This document shows, piece after piece, positions 42,501-52,392 of a stretch of DNA of 64,000 nt. The DNA comes from Mucidula mucida (Eukaryota; Basidiomycota; Agaricomycetes; Agaricales; Physalacriaceae). The stretch is taken from contig JADNYV010000061.1 in assembly GCA_015501055.1 (NCBI GenBank), positions 123,006-187,005 of the forward strand, given 5' to 3'. The position numbers and the translations under genes are program-made. Positions within the stretch are counted from its first letter, which is position 1; each line of letters opens with the position of its first letter. A model generated the notes under the pieces. The model did no database searches. It worked only from the letters and a program-made list of their open reading frames with translations, and had not been told where the DNA came from.

Positions 42501-45500
42501 AAAATTCTTACTGCATCCCCTCCCCTGCCATCAACACGTGATGCGAAAAACGTCCCAAAGTAGTTACTACCGCGCTCGTCGGCGTTTGTTTACTATTTTT
42601 GTCCGTATTTACCACTTTCTCTCACAAATTTACGACCCTCGCGATGGAGAATCAGCCACAGCACATATCTATTCAAAGGTGCTCTCGAAAAAAATGCAAC
42701 AAAATACTTCCTGTCAACTGGGGCTGGAGGCAGTGTGCCGTCTGCCAGGAAAGCAACCGACGGTGCAAAAAGCGCAAACACGACATAAACGACGATGAGG
42801 AACCACAACCAGGACCTAGCGCGCATGCAGAGCCACAACCGGGGACCACTGTACACGTTACTAGACCAACAAACCTTGCCGGCGGAGAGGGAAGTGACTC
42901 GGATGATGGTGAGGATACTTACAATGTGAGTTGAAGTGCAAATACGATATGGTTGGCCGTGCTAAGCTTTTCCAGGTGGCAGCTGAGACATACGGCGATG
43001 CAGAGGATATGATCTGTGAAATACGAGACCTATTCAAGAGTAAAACAAAGATTCATTTCTATGGCACTTACACTATGGCCGAGGATCCAATGGTATCCAT
43101 GAAAGAACACGTCAGGATGCTTGCAAATGAAATCTGGAAAGTCACCAGCTACCGCTTCTTGTAAGTCTAAGCTTGATCCAACTCGAAAGCTGCTTACGGT
43201 TAATGTAGTGTACGGGATCACAAGTCGTCAGATCACCACCACAAGACGCGCTTCTGGTGCTGCCAGGACGCGTCTCGGAAGCAAAAGCCCCATCTAAGCA
43301 CGCGAGAGGATGCAAAGCGACGGCAGAATGTAGGAATGCAAAGATTTCCCTGCCACAGCAGATTGAACATCACTTGCCGGTTGGATGGTGACGGCAGTAT
43401 GCTTATCTCCCTGCGGCTGGTCCATGAGGTCTGCCACGTCCCATATTACGATGTTTCTATGCCGGAAGGCGCGCTCGACATGATACGCACCCATATGGAC
43501 TTCTCGACACCCAGTGTCCTGGCTGCAGGCATTCGCGAAAAGTTTTCTCACGTCTCGGCAGCACAAGTACATCGGGCGTGGTCAGCTATGAGTGAAACCA
43601 TGTGGAAGAGAGCGGGAGATCAGATGGAATCAGGTCGGATTCTGTTGCAGGAGCTTGGAGACGACGTCGATTATTTCCACGAGATACAGCCTCCGGAGGG
43701 AGTCGAGCAACTGTGTTTTGGGATGAAGCGGATTCTCCATGCACTAAGAGGAAAGGTGGTGGAAATTGGGATGGATGCAACATGTGAGTTCCCAATATTC
43801 TTCAAATATAGGGTTAGTCTTGAATGGAAATCTAGTTAACACGAATAAGGGTCACCTGGAGCTGTACAGCATTATGGGTGAATACGACAATGCTGGCTTT
43901 CCCCTCGCGTATTGTTTGCTTACAACTGCAACCGCCGTCGAACAAGGCAAGCGAACGTCAGCACTCGAAGCTTGGCTACCATACTTCGGGAGCGATATGG
44001 CATTATTCCGAAGTTCGTACATCTCGATAAAGATATGGCGGAGATAGGCATGGCCAAGCGAGTCTGGACGCTCACAAAGATTCTCATTTGTTGGTGGCAC
44101 CTAAACCGCGCCGTCAGCCAACGACTCTCGAATGACAAACTATCGACGACACCTTACCGAGCCCGCGCCGCACATGAGTGCTTTTCATTCATTGATCCTG
44201 CTTTCATACCTCCAGGAGACCCCGATGCTTCTGAACGAGAAGGCGGACCAGACCCGGACGCGATGCCACGCGAGTCAGACATGGACCTGTCCCGCCCATG
44301 GGCACTGAAGATTAAGCTGCCACTCATCCCGTCTGGCTCTGGAACAAGGGACAAGGAAAATCTGCCTGTTCAGGACACGCCGTTTCCGACAAATGCGAAC
44401 TCAAAGACCCGGCCGCCGAAGATTGAGAAGCAAAGTCGACATTTCTGTCTTAAAGAATACCGCTCAGAAATTACAGGCATGATGGAACGCCACTACTGCG
44501 CTCACCCTTTTATTCCCGGCGAGGCACACCCTTCGACCGCTGCCATATATGAATGGGCAGTGCGGATGATGTACGAGTATTGCGTGAAAAGAGATCTTCG
44601 AGAGGTCTGGGCGTACTTGTGGGAGAATTGGTACCGACCGGGTCGCTGGGAGCTATGGGCGCGGTCGACGTGTCCTGAAATGATAGCAATATTGAAGACG
44701 ACGATGATCTTGGAGAGCCAGTCAGTTTCTCTGGAGAATTTGAAAAATGTAAAACTCACTTGTTCTGCATAGTTGGCGACGCATCAAGGAGGACTTTTTA
44801 CACCACTTCGCCCTCCCACGAGTCGACCTCCTCATTTGGGTCCTTGTCACCAAGCTGGCGCCAAATTATTATCGAAGACTTGACGTGCTTATGAACCCAA
44901 TTGGACGGTACCGAGAGTTGGCATCCTGGCGAAAGGCATTCAAGAAGGAATGGAGACGTTGCGAGACGGCGCCGTAGACACTTCCTCTGAATGAAAAATA
45001 TCAGCCCGATACGAAGAAATGGGTATGCACATGCCCCTTACTGCATGGTAGCCGGTTTCTACTGTGCAAGCACCTTGTTCAAGGTGTTCACCCAGTACCT
45101 CCAGTCTTCTTCCTCGAGGTTCGACGCAATCGAGTCCCGCCATTTTGGTCGCATCCATCTCTTGCCCCTCTTGATCAATCATTGATGCCCTCCATCGATA
45201 TTCCAAACATATCAACCCGAACGCGCGGTATCCACAGCGAGCACTCTGATGAAGAAGAAGACGATGTAAGGGCGTTTGTGGCTAGCCAAACGACGTTCCG
45301 GGAGCAGATAACATTGCGCGTCGCTCAGCTTCGGGAATTCGCAGATATGTTGGAATATCAAAAACAGTTTGCTGACCAGAGAATGTTAGACAGTGTGGAA
45401 CGGGAAGGGAGTCGACTGTTTCGCTTGGTGGAGAGCTGTCAGAGCCGTGAACGTCGTTTTCGCTCACGAACGGAGGCGTCGCCAACGACGTGGGAAGCAT

Positions 45501-45768
45501 CAACATCAAATGCCATGTTTTTCCGAGTGAGACCCGAGTGAGACCTGTGATCTCCGACATAGCCTGTTTGTACCTTACTTCCACGTATACTACTACTATA
45601 GATCTTGTATTTTCCATTTTTTATCTTTAACTACACTATCCGGATGTATTTCCTCGTACTAGACGCCGCGACACAAGTTCTCCCTAAGAATCTCGGCTCT
45701 CGGACTTGGTTATTTGCCGGTTTCCCATCATGTGTGGTTGGCGGGGGGAGGGGATGCACAGGGGTTGC
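42501..45768 (+). mobile_element. MULE (Mutator-like) DNA transposon, 3268 bp
   Basis: Inserted in gypsy B gag with a 10-bp duplication. The ends share an imperfect inverted repeat (GCATCCCCTCCCC at 42522-42534 and inverted at about 45740). It contains one gene for a MULE transposase with a SWIM zinc finger, in the opposite direction to the host gypsy. Confidence 0.8.
42644..45541 (+). pseudogene. MULE transposase with SWIM finger (one frameshift, one stop)
   Basis: Exons 42644-42925, 42976-43160, 43209-43783, 43836-44720, 44773-45541. Order: Cys-rich N-terminal motif (RCSRKKCNK...QCAVCQES); WRKY/FAR1-like region (RFWCCQDAS); MULE core with first Asp in MDAT (intron 43784-43835 follows); second Asp in FVHLDKDMAE followed by CWWHLNRAV; then the helical part and a complete SWIM finger (CTCPLLHGSRFLLCKHLVQG, ~45020-45080). 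Defects: one base is missing near 43992 between LPYF and RERYG, and an in-frame TAG lies at 44975-44977. Adding one base makes the exon lengths sum to whole codons (898 aa), so decay is slight. The sequence after 45541 to the element end has no gene. Confidence 0.75.
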
Positions 45769-45778
45769 TAAGCAGGAC
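45769..45778. repeat. Target-site duplication of MULE, right arm
   Basis: TAAGCAGGAC, identical to 42491-42500. Confidence 0.85.
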
Positions 45779-46204
45779 CTCAAACTTCTGGAAGAAATCT
45801 TGAGCGGTGTCTTGCCCCTGGCGCAACCGCTTGATCTGATCTTGCGCATCTTGCGCGAGGTTGGAGTCCACAAATCGCTCCTTCAAGTTCTCCTTGAACT
45901 CGGTCCAAGAGACTGTCCATTCCTCTTCTTCCTCGTCGAAGTTCTGATCCGAGTAGTTCTGGACCCATGCATCAACGTGATCTCCTCGGATGTAGGAGAG
46001 AACAACATCGATCCTTTCGGAGTCAGATGTGAGGTTGTTCTTCTTGTCACGGATGTATGTGAACATTGATCGCCACCAGCTCTTGTACTTGGACTTGTCC
46101 CCGTCATAGTCATAAGGCTTGTTGACAAGGGATCGGCCTTTGGTTTCGTCATTGGCGTGATGAGCGGGTGTGTGATGCGCGGCTTCGGGTGCTTCGTTGG
46201 ACAT

Positions 46205-46800
46205 GATGAATTGGGGTGATAGGATCGGAGAGTGAAAGGGTGAAAGTGGGGATATGGGTGATGCAGATTTGGATGAAACGGGTGAGGGAATAGAGGTTTG
46301 GATGAATAAGGAGGAATCGCCTAGATCTGAAATAGAATCCAGGACTTGGTAGGGTGGGGAATGATGATGTGTATCGTAAGGTAAGTAAAGTAGGTAGGTA
46401 TCGTAACTGTCTACTCTATTTTACCGACTACTGACTACGTATCTACGGAGCCCAAGAGCTCGTCACAAGTTCGCAATTGCCCAGCCGACGTCCCTCTGGT
46501 GTGAGGTAAGCCAAAGTTTTCCTGGGAACGGGGTTGACCCGTAAACAGCGCCCACTGAAGTGCAACTGCCAAAAGTTCGTTCTCGTGAGAGCGGCTACTT
46601 CCAGCACCCGAGGCAGTTATCTCTAACTGTTAGCCAGCGCTACTGGGACCAATACACATGTATGCGGACGTGCGCTGGGATTAGGAATCCGTCAATCTGT
46701 AAACAGGAAAGGGAATGGGGAATGTGCGATGATCAAACAGCGAAGTGCTGATCAACGATCAGGGGTGTGTGGTAGGTGGTAGAAAGTAGTTCTGATCTTC
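46205..46800 (-). other. Leader region of gypsy B
   Basis: About 600 bp between the 5' LTR and the gag ATG. No gene; no primer-binding site that I can match to a tRNA 3' end. Confidence 0.5.
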
Positions 46801-47300
46801 TGTTAGCGACTGACTAAGCCACAAGACTCAACCAGGTACCACAGCAAGAACTAAGAAAAGAAGTGTTGGTGTTTGTAAGACTAGGCTAGGCCAGGTGTAT
46901 AAACGAGATCAGAACTAAAGTACAATGATACTACGCTACTGCTTATATACTAGTAAGTCTGTGTTTGGGACTCCTTGTCCATACGTGTTTCCACTAGTAT
47001 GCTACTAGTCCGTGAAACCATTAAATACGAGTGGTAACTGCATGTAAGTAATAATACTGAAACAACCATGTGTGCTACGAGTGTCGGTGGTGTGTGTACA
47101 ATAGGGAGTCCATGAGGTATTGGCATGTATGATGTCATCCATGTGTTGGGTGTGTGTCCGACATGAGTACGGCTTTGGTAATGAAAAGGAGTATGATCGG
47201 TAACGAAACAGATGATGAAACAGTCTGTTGGTTGATAAGACAAGGCCCCCAATAAGATATGATAAGATGTGAGAATGTGAAAATATGGCGATTCATAACA
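46801..47300 (-). repeat. 5' LTR of gypsy B (internal deletion)
   Basis: 500 bp; aligns with 37637-38163 but lacks about 30 bp between two CTAG-containing points (near 46995). Confidence 0.8.
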
Positions 47301-47715
47301 CAAACACTCCCACAGTCCCCAAGACATGCTCCTGTTTGGAGTACTCCAAAATGGGTATCACAAACTAGCTAAGATGTTCAATCCAGACAGTGAAGCCATC
47401 AACAATTTGGACTACTATGATGTCAATTGGGACGATATAGAGGATCCAAGCATCTTGCGCCATCATGCAGATTACAATCAGCTGGAGGTTGAAGAGGACA
47501 AGGTGGTGGAGAATCCCTTCAATTCTCAACAACCTACGCGTTTATTATCTATGGTTGTACCATTATTTGAGTGCCCATTTGATGAGGAGCATGCACTGCA
47601 GTTTCAACAAGAGCTGATGTTTGTTTCTAATTTAGACACTACTAACATGAAGGAGTGAAAATCAGTATGGATTCAGGCCATTGGATATATGTCATTGTAT
47701 GTACAGTTAGTAGTT

Positions 47716-48647
47716 CTACGACCTCCAATATGTTCTTGCCTGTTCTATAGTGCGAACCGCATGTGCATGTTTTTGAGCCGCCTGGACATTCTTCTTAGGC
47801 AATGTTTCGTAGCAACCTGTGCTTGTACGTGTTGGAAGGGGCACTATTACATGTCCAGTTTGGTTGTTTCTAGGCCAGAGATGATGGTGATAGTTGGCGC
47901 TCCCGCTCCCGCTTGCCTGTTGTGCTGATCTGTTTGACACACCATGAGCACTTCCTCTGGCTACTGTTGAAGTACTTATACTTATAGAAGCAGCCATTGA
48001 AGCAGTAGTAGTAAGGTTGGTTCCCACAAATGGTGCAGAAATCATATCTGGGTCCAGTGGGCAAAGTGACGGAAGCATAGTTCTATGAGGATGCGCACTG
48101 CAAAAGGACCTGAGGAAGTATTGAGTCCATTAGAACATTTAACAGATAAGATATACCATAATGTATTTGGTTCAGTGGCAATCCAGTACTTCCAGAAAGG
48201 TTGACAGAACCCATACTTGTCATATTGTCAATCTGCTAACCACTTCAGTTGAATACAGAGCCCATGCCCTGCATCAACATTGACATGAATACACGCGCAG
48301 TATCCATTACACGCGTAGATATTGTATCCAGTAATACCAAGTTTTAAAGCAGATTGAATATTAGCCTGCATACGGCACCAGATGAATGGACAGGCAAATT
48401 TTGCTACCATATCCATTATCGCTCCACCCTATAAGAAATTTAGTTCTAAGGACTGAATCACATTAGAAGCACATACGACAAGGTGATCAGACTGTACATG
48501 TATTCCATAAATTGTCTCAGCTTCCTTATTCTTGTACCCTCCAAATGTGTTGCCACGTGCACCTCCGGCAGCCTGGCAATCACCATTTCCACGCATGAAA
48601 CCAGCTCCATGCTCTGAGAATTTTTTTCCACGGATGAGGGGTGCCAT
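47716..48647 (-). pseudogene. Accessory gene of integrase-type transposon; possible 2OG-Fe(II) oxygenase relative
   Basis: Minus-strand gene ending about 60 bp from the integrase C-terminal fragment, tail to tail. Exon 48647-48478 (start MAPLIRGKKFSEHGAGFMRG), intron about 48477-48430, then a conserved-looking block (ITGYNIYACNGYCACIHVNVD, GLCIQLKW). An in-frame TGA follows (~48227), then KYGFCQPFWKYWIATEPNTL. A short intron joins LW to SFCSAHPHRTMLPSL, and a Ser/Thr-rich tail runs to a stop at 47716. The layout His-x-Asn/Asp...His recalls fungal TET/JBP-like 2OG-Fe(II) oxygenases that travel with transposons, but the iron-binding Asp position reads Asn here and I assign this from memory only. 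Broken by the stop. Alternatively an unrelated conserved transposon protein. Confidence 0.35.
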
Positions 48648-49172
48648 GTCTAAAGAATAGTTAGACTAAAAAAGTGCATATTACATAACTTACAACAAAG
48701 ATTTTTTTGATGTAAAAGGCTTTCAGCTAAGGATTCATCATTGAGTCCATTATAGATGATGAAGTCAAGCTAATGATAAGCACCATTCTTCTTTATCAAG
48801 AAGAAGGACGGAAGCCTTTGGCCCGTACAGGATTATTGGAAGCTGAACAACATGACAATCAAGAACTGATACCCCTTGCTGTTGATCCAGGAGCTTATCA
48901 ACAAGTTGAAGGGAGCGAAGTGGTTTACAAAGATGGAGGGGTACAATAACATTTGGATCAAAGATGGTGATGAGTGGAAAGCGGTGTTTAGAACAAACCG
49001 GGGGCTGTTTGAACCCTTAGTAATGTTCTTCGGACTCACAAACTTGCCGGCAATGTTCCAATTGTTCATGAATCACATCCTGAAAGAGTTGATTGACGAC
49101 GAACATGTTATAGTTTACCTGGACAATATACTTATCTTTACAAACACTCTTGAGGAGCATAGACAGATTGTA

Positions 49173-49177
49173 CGCAG
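49173..49177. repeat. Target-site duplication of solo LTR, left arm
   Basis: CGCAG; identical 5-mer at 49707-49711. Confidence 0.85.
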
Positions 49178-49706
49178 TGTTATGAATGATCATATTTTCA
49201 CACTTTCACATCTTATCATATCTTATCGGGGGCCTTGTCTTATCAACCAACGGACTGCTTCATCATCTGTTTCGTCACCGATCATACCCCTTTTCATTAC
49301 CGAAGCCGTACTCATGTCGGACACATGTCCAACACATGGATGACATCATACATGCCAATACCTCATGGATTCCCTATTGTATACACACCGCCGACACTCG
49401 TAGTACACATGGTCGTTTCAGTATTATTACTTACATGCAGTTACCACTCGTATTTAATGGTTTCACGGACTAGTAGCATACAACACTGGGTCAAGGGCGT
49501 GGAGCATCCCTAGTGGAAACGCGTATGGACAAGGAGTCTCAAACACAGACTTACTAGTATATAAGCAGTAGTGTAGTATTATTGTACTTTAGTTCCGATC
49601 TCGTTTATACACCTGGCCTAGCCTAGTCTTACGAACACGAACACTTTCTTCCTTAGTTCTTGCTGTGGTACCTGGTTGAGTCTCGTGGCTTAGTCAGTCG
49701 CTAACA
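49178..49706 (+). repeat. Solo gypsy LTR (529 bp) inside RT of fragment D
   Basis: TGTTAT...CTAACA LTR of the gypsy B/C family with no internal region and a perfect 5-bp duplication. It is the product of LTR-LTR recombination after a complete insertion. The RT frame (HRQIVRSV | RVLEILRVNK) reads straight across it. Confidence 0.85.
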
Positions 49707-49711
49707 CGCAG
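49707..49711. repeat. Target-site duplication of solo LTR, right arm
   Basis: CGCAG, identical to 49173-49177. Confidence 0.85.
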
Positions 49712-52044
49712 GGTATTAGAGATATTACGAGTAAATAAGTTGTATTTAAAACCAAGAAATGTAGTTTTGAGGCACATACTGTAGATTACTTGGGAGTTAT
49801 TGTTGGAGGAGGAGAAGTGAAGATGGATCCGGCAAAAGTGGCCGTAGTGAAGGAATGGAAGGAGCCGACAAAGAAGTAGGAAGTACAGTCATTCCTGGGC
49901 TTCTGCAACTTCTACCGACGTTTCATCCGGGGATTTGCGGGAGTAGCGAAGCCATTGACATCGCTAACCGGGAAGGGCGAGTGGGTTTGGGGCATAGAGC
50001 AGCACGAGGCATTTGAGGAGTTGAAACGGAGGATAACGGAAGAACCCGTTCTGATCGTACTACGCGACGACGGCAAGTTTTGAGTTGAGGCAGACTCCTC
50101 GAACTATGCGAACGGGGCGGTTCTTTCCCAGTTGGTTGACGGCAAATGGAGACCAGTAGCCTTTCGGTCTCGCGCGCTGAACAAAGTAGAGCGCAATTAT
50201 GAGATCTACGACAAGGAGATGATGGCTATTATGGACTCGATTGACGACTGGAGACAATATCTCCTTGGAGCAAAGGAAACAGTGGAGGTGTTTACTGATC
50301 ATCAAAATCTCCAGTACTTCCAGAAGCCACAAAAGTTGAATCGGAGGCAGGCGAGATGGGTTACAGAGTTGGCAGAGTATGACATACAGATGATTCACAA
50401 GCCGGGCACAACAATGGGGAAAGCTGATGCCTTGTCAAGGATGACAGGCCTTGAGAAGGGGGAAAAAGATAACAAAAATGTTGTTTTGCTCAAGCCAGAG
50501 TTTTTTATTTCACAAATTCAATTTTCTTTACATACAGTAAATACACCGGAGGACGAATTACTTAACAAAATCAAACAAAGAAAAGGAAACAAAGACAGAT
50601 ACATACAAAAAGCATTAGAAAACAAAGAAAAAGGATGGGAAGAAAAGGAAAATGGACTTATTATGTGGAAAGACCGTATTTACATACCGAAGGACAAGGA
50701 ATTGCGGGGGAGAGTTATTGAAATGCACCATGACACACAGCTTGCAGGGCATCCGGGACAATACAAGACTCTTGAGTTGATTACACGCACCTATTGGTGG
50801 CCGGGAATCAGCCGAGATGTCCGCGAATACGTAGAAGGGTGTCAAAAATGCCAGGTTACAAAGTCACATTGCACGAAGCCGGCTGCACCTCTTCATCCTA
50901 TTGATGTGCCAAGCGAGCCATGGGAGATAGTAGGGACGGACATGATTGGAGAGCTGCCAGAATCGGGAGGATACAACACGATCAGCACGTTTGTGGATCA
51001 TTTTACAAAGCGATTACGCATCATACCAACATATACCACTCTGACGTCAGAAGGCATAGCACGCATCTACTGCAATCGCATTTTCCCCATACATGGGATG
51101 CCACGACAGATGATACATGATCGTGGTCCACAATATCACTTGCGTTTCATGAAGGAATTGTACCGGCTGTTGGGTATACAAGGAAACTTTACAACGGCGT
51201 ATCATCCACAGGCAAATGGGCAGACGGAACGGTTGAATCAAGAGATAGAACATTTTTTACGGTTATTTGTCAACTACCATCAGAACAACTGGCATGAATG
51301 GTTACCCTCTGCCGAATTTGTTTACAATGATTGGGTACACTCGGCAACCAAAGTTACTCTGTTCTTCGCAGACATGGGCAGACACCCCTACAAAGGCACC
51401 ACTCCAAAAACGGCATCGAGAAATGAGACTGCGCAGGAGTTTGCCGACGGCATGAGCAAGACATGGAACAAAGTGGGGTCAGTATTGAAGATGGCAAATG
51501 AGGACATGAAACGGTTTTATAACAGGAAGCGGACAGAGGCAGTAGAGTACAAGAAAGGCGACAAAGTATGGCTGGCAGGGACGAATCTCAGCATGGACTA
51601 ACCAATGAAGAAGCTTGATGACAAACACTTTGGGCCATTCAAAGTGATCAAGAAAGTCAGGATGAGTTCTTACAAGCTCCAGATCCCTTATACGTGGAAG
51701 AGCATCCATCCCATGTTCAACAAGGCCCTGTTGACGCCTTACCACAAATCTCAGTTTCCAACACAACCCCAAGACACGTGTCCACCACCTGTATTGGAAG
51801 GAAACAAGCTGGAATGGGAGGTTGAGAAAGTGGTTAATTCCTGGAAGTACCGCGGGGGTTTTCAATACAAGGTCCACTGGAAGGGTTATGGCACACATAA
51901 GCAGACATAGGAACCGGCATGCAATCTCAAAAATGCCGACAAAGCTATCAGTAATTTCCACCAACAATATTCGAACAAGCCGAAGCCACCCGCGCTTGCT
52001 CGCATTGAAGTTCCCATGTTGCAATTTCCATCACATCTATTCCG

Positions 52045-52302
52045 TGTTGAAGTCCAAGCCGGACTACTCGTTGGTTTTCTAATCCCTTCGTTGACGGACC
52101 CGCACTCACATTCCCCGACCCGCTCCCGTTACTTCCGACCCGCTACCGTTACCACCGATAACTTGTACTGACTCGTTTACTTACTTAGCTCCCCAGATTC
52201 CCCTTTAGATACACCTCATATTTACAGTATATAAACTACATACATTTGGACTATATACGGTGTGCATTCTCCTCCTCGTTCAAGTCCTCTTGAGTTCCAA
52301 CA
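52045..52302 (+). repeat. 5' LTR of copia 2 (258 bp)
   Basis: TGTTGAAG...TTCCAACA. A TATA-like AGTATATAAACT lies near 52230, a likely core promoter. Its first 145 bp recur at 57170-57314 with few differences. Confidence 0.9.
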
Positions 52303-52315
52303 GGTTATGGGCCCC
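52303..52315 (+). other. Primer-binding site of copia 2
   Basis: GGTTATGGGCCCC directly after the LTR, complementary to the anticodon arm of initiator tRNA-Met; identical to that of copia 1 (1173-1185). Confidence 0.75.
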
Positions 52316-52392
52316 GCCCGTGCCTAATCTATTCATCAGAAATCTATTCGCTCTCATATTGATCCACGTACCTCTTCACGTTGTATCCCGCC

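Larger units (their letters stand above)
42090..46204 (-). pseudogene. Gypsy B gag, split by MULE insertion
   Basis: ATG 46204; N-terminal Gag part (46204-45779: KSWWRSMFTYIRDKKNNL, WTEFKENLKERFVDSN) continues at 42500 after the MULE. It ends with a CCHC knuckle (CFSCGEHGHVSRFC) near 42110 and a stop at 42090. Ignoring the MULE and one 10-bp duplication, the frame is continuous and open, so gag was probably intact when the MULE landed. The pol frame follows in a different frame. Confidence 0.75.
37637..47300 (-). mobile_element. Ty3/gypsy chromovirus B (9.7 kb with nested MULE), degenerate
   Basis: Minus-strand chromovirus: 5' LTR 46801-47300, leader, gag (46204-42090, split by a MULE), protease/RT/RNase H/integrase/chromodomain (41954-38300), polypurine tract, 3' LTR 37637-38163. 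LTRs begin TGTTAT and end CTAACA; the 5' LTR lacks about 30 bp present in the other. No matching target duplication flanks it (ACCTG vs CAAAC), and the flanking integrase-type gene lacks its core across it, so a deletion or rearrangement accompanied or followed the insertion. Related LTRs occur at 49178-49706 and 62267-62797. Confidence 0.8.
24017..47658 (+). pseudogene. Integrase-type transposon protein, in three pieces
   Basis: Fragments: start ATG and first five codons at 24017-24031; N-terminal part at 36978-37636 after gypsy A; C-terminal part at 47301-47658 after gypsy B. The junction across gypsy A is exact once one copy of the GCTAT duplication is discounted. The N-terminal part has a hydrophobic run, then (LGKHVLAAMHTQLGDRAWL) and a helix-turn-helix-like stretch (GRPRKEI...TICRHAIDYGLAKPG). 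The C-terminal part (LDYYDVNWDD...RLLSMVVPLFECPFDEE) has the wording I remember at the end of basidiomycete integrase core domain proteins. The catalytic core between 37636 and 47301 is missing, and one in-frame TAA lies before the HTH region. Family assignment is from memory and moderate only. Confidence 0.45.
48781..52044 (+). mobile_element. Gypsy chromovirus fragment D, plus strand
   Basis: Starts abruptly in RT (near FFFIKKKDGS equivalent, ~48790), without 5' LTR or gag. It runs through RT, RNase H, integrase and chromodomain to 52044, where copia 2 begins. Close relative of gypsy B and C. In-frame stops include TGA at about 48867, TAG near 49878, TGA near 50081, TAA 51599-51601 and TAG near 51907. 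The longest open part (50132-51601, 489 codons) covers RNase H (VEVFTDHQNLQYF), the integrase HHCC and DDE core (IVGTDMIGELPESGG, HPQANGQTERLNQEIE). The 3' LTR is missing. The fragment is interrupted by a solo LTR. Confidence 0.8.

Noticed and set aside
37637..47300. Target-site duplication for gypsy B
   Set aside because: Flanks ACCTG and CAAAC do not match, and the surrounding gene lacks its centre, so no duplication can be claimed.
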